Source: a bacterium (lineage in GTDB: Bacteria; Bacillota; Clostridia; Lachnospirales; Lachnospiraceae). Taken from it: 55,555 nt of DNA. Position 1 is the first letter of the stretch, and each line of letters begins with the position of its first letter. The DNA lies in contig JAQYOU010000011.1 in NCBI GenBank assembly GCA_028727105.1, forward strand, positions 1-55,555, given 5' to 3'. Both the position numbers and the translations under genes were made by a program. The notes beneath the pieces were generated by a model. That model ran no database searches. It was not told the DNA's origin and saw only the letters and a program-made list of their open reading frames with translations. This document shows, piece after piece, positions 54,813 through 55,555 of the stretch.

Positions 54813-55316
54813 ATGAAAGCATTCTATATCAAAGACCAGAAACAATTTATGAACCGTCTCTTAAAATCCGAGCTGTTTGACCATTTTCTCCTGTCGGAAG
54901 CCACGATCCACGGAGCCATTTCCTACAGCGTGGATGGACATGTCAATCGTGAATTCTTCGATGCGGAGGAACTGGAGACACTGACTGCTGATGGCAGTGA
55001 ATACCTGCCCTTTTCTTATTTCAGGCCCATCTGCTTTGAGCTGATCCGTGGAAAGCATACCCCCCTGTACATGAAGTTTGTCTTTTTGCTTTCCCCTGAA
55101 AATGCAAAAAAAACCGTTTTATCAACCGACAGCGGTTTCTCTGCGGAAGATATCAACGGTATTTTTCTGAATCTCACATTTCGCGATGGTCAGATGCTTT
55201 TGACCACCGGTGTTTCCTACCGCACCTTTACTTTGGACCGCAGCTTTGACCAGGCATGGGATGCATTGGCGGCGCGCTTTTTAAGCAGCCACGGCATTGA
55301 CTTTGATGTACAGTAG
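54813..55316 (+). CDS. Hypothetical protein, DUF5721-like
   Basis: A 167-residue soluble alpha/beta protein opening MKAFYIKDQKQFMNRLL and showing EYLPFSYFRPICFELIRGK and LLTTGVSYRTFTLDRSFDQ. The opening and length fit DUF5721, a family I associate with Lachnospiraceae; the match is from memory and unsure. Its place next to degV and lspA gives no functional hint. CGGAG lies nine bases before the ATG. Confidence 0.65.
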   Translation: MKAFYIKDQKQFMNRLLKSELFDHFLLSEATIHGAISYSVDGHVNREFFDAEELETLTADGSEYLPFSYFRPICFELIRGKHTPLYMKFVFLLSPENAKKTVLSTDSGFSAEDINGIFLNLTFRDGQMLLTTGVSYRTFTLDRSFDQAWDALAARFLSSHGIDFDVQ

Positions 55317-55348
55317 GACGCTTCCCCTGCGCTGTCAGGATCCGGATC

Positions 55349-55555
55349 TTACGCATCGTCCTCCTTTGATCCTGCCAGCAGGTAGCACAGAATGCCGCCA
55401 AATACGCAAAAATCCGAACAGTTGAACACTACATTTGAAAGCTTTTTGAACCTGCCGGCAGCTTCGATGGAAAAATAATCGGTCACATATCCTCTTCTCA
55501 TGCGATCCAGCAGATTGCTCGCACCTCCTCCGATCAAAAGCGCGAGACCTGCCTT
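55349..55555 (-). CDS. lspA: Lipoprotein signal peptidase (partial, N-terminus beyond right edge)
   Basis: Cleaves prolipoproteins in the membrane. The visible C-terminal 68 residues carry both catalytic aspartates, in GGGASNLLDRMRRGYVTDYF and in NVVFNCSDFCVFGG, followed by the last transmembrane helix and KEDDA. The frame is open to the window edge. Confidence 0.93.
   Translation of the reverse strand, partial: KAGLALLIGGGASNLLDRMRRGYVTDYFSIEAAGRFKKLSNVVFNCSDFCVFGGILCYLLAGSKEDDA

Noticed and set aside
1..55555. CRISPR array, prophage, insertion sequence or rRNA
   Set aside because: No regular spaced repeats, integrase, transposase or rRNA signature was seen on either strand.

Overview
The window reads as chromosome of an anaerobic, motile Firmicute, most likely a Lachnospiraceae-type clostridium. 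The support is: AGGAGG ribosome-binding sites, TTGACA/TATAAT promoters, a tryptophan T-box, an anaerobic (class III) ribonucleotide reductase with NrdR-type boxes, a glycyl-radical dehydratase, a BadF/HgdC-type activase, chemotaxis and c-di-GMP proteins, and a secreted family-5 endoglucanase. I see no phage, insertion sequence, CRISPR array or rRNA. The genus cannot be fixed from the sequence alone.

Layout. 1-4604 holds the trp operon (promoter, T-box, trpE, trpG, trpC, trpF, trpB; B cut by the left edge), with no trpD between G and C. 4687-9509 holds a nitronate monooxygenase-like protein, a LysR regulator divergent from a MATE exporter, uridine kinase and a small YrvL-like membrane protein. 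9640-15214 holds an intracellular GH13 enzyme with an unusual tail, an NSS transporter, a YjjG-type nucleotidase and a MocR regulator. 15216-23158 holds a DUF2225 protein, glnS, a rhomboid-like zinc-ribbon protein, and a giant 2-hydroxyacyl-CoA dehydratase activase. 23241-24949 holds a class-V aminotransferase with an ECF transporter S component. 25079-30242 is a more accessory stretch: small unknown genes, gene remnants, a YdjM-like membrane hydrolase, and an AAA+ ATPase/WYL regulator pair. 30407-36218 holds nrdD, then a diol-dehydratase-type glycyl-radical enzyme coupled to hisB, and a 37-residue ORF. 36266-42422 holds a hybrid histidine kinase and response regulator, an HD-GYP regulator, and two copies of tRNA-Gly(GCC) that flank the HD-GYP gene. 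42572-51145 holds an FMN_bind-like protein, then (reading leftwards) a folate fusion enzyme, proB, proA, a secreted GH5 endoglucanase, a sugar-type binding lipoprotein and a chemoreceptor. 51151-55555 holds a CtpE-like P-type ATPase, DegV, a DUF5721-like protein and the end of lspA.

How the genes work together. The trp genes form a tRNA-Trp-sensing biosynthetic operon. The GH5-binding protein-chemoreceptor trio has 10-13 bp gaps, no ABC permease, and fits a cell that makes, captures and swims toward beta-glucan fragments. The glycyl-radical enzyme and NrdD both need radical-SAM activases, and neither activase is in the window. The AAA+/WYL pair looks like a self-contained module with a palindrome over its promoter. 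A dispersed structured repeat (4620-4689, 8924-9071) ends exactly at the stop codon of the neighbouring gene in both copies.
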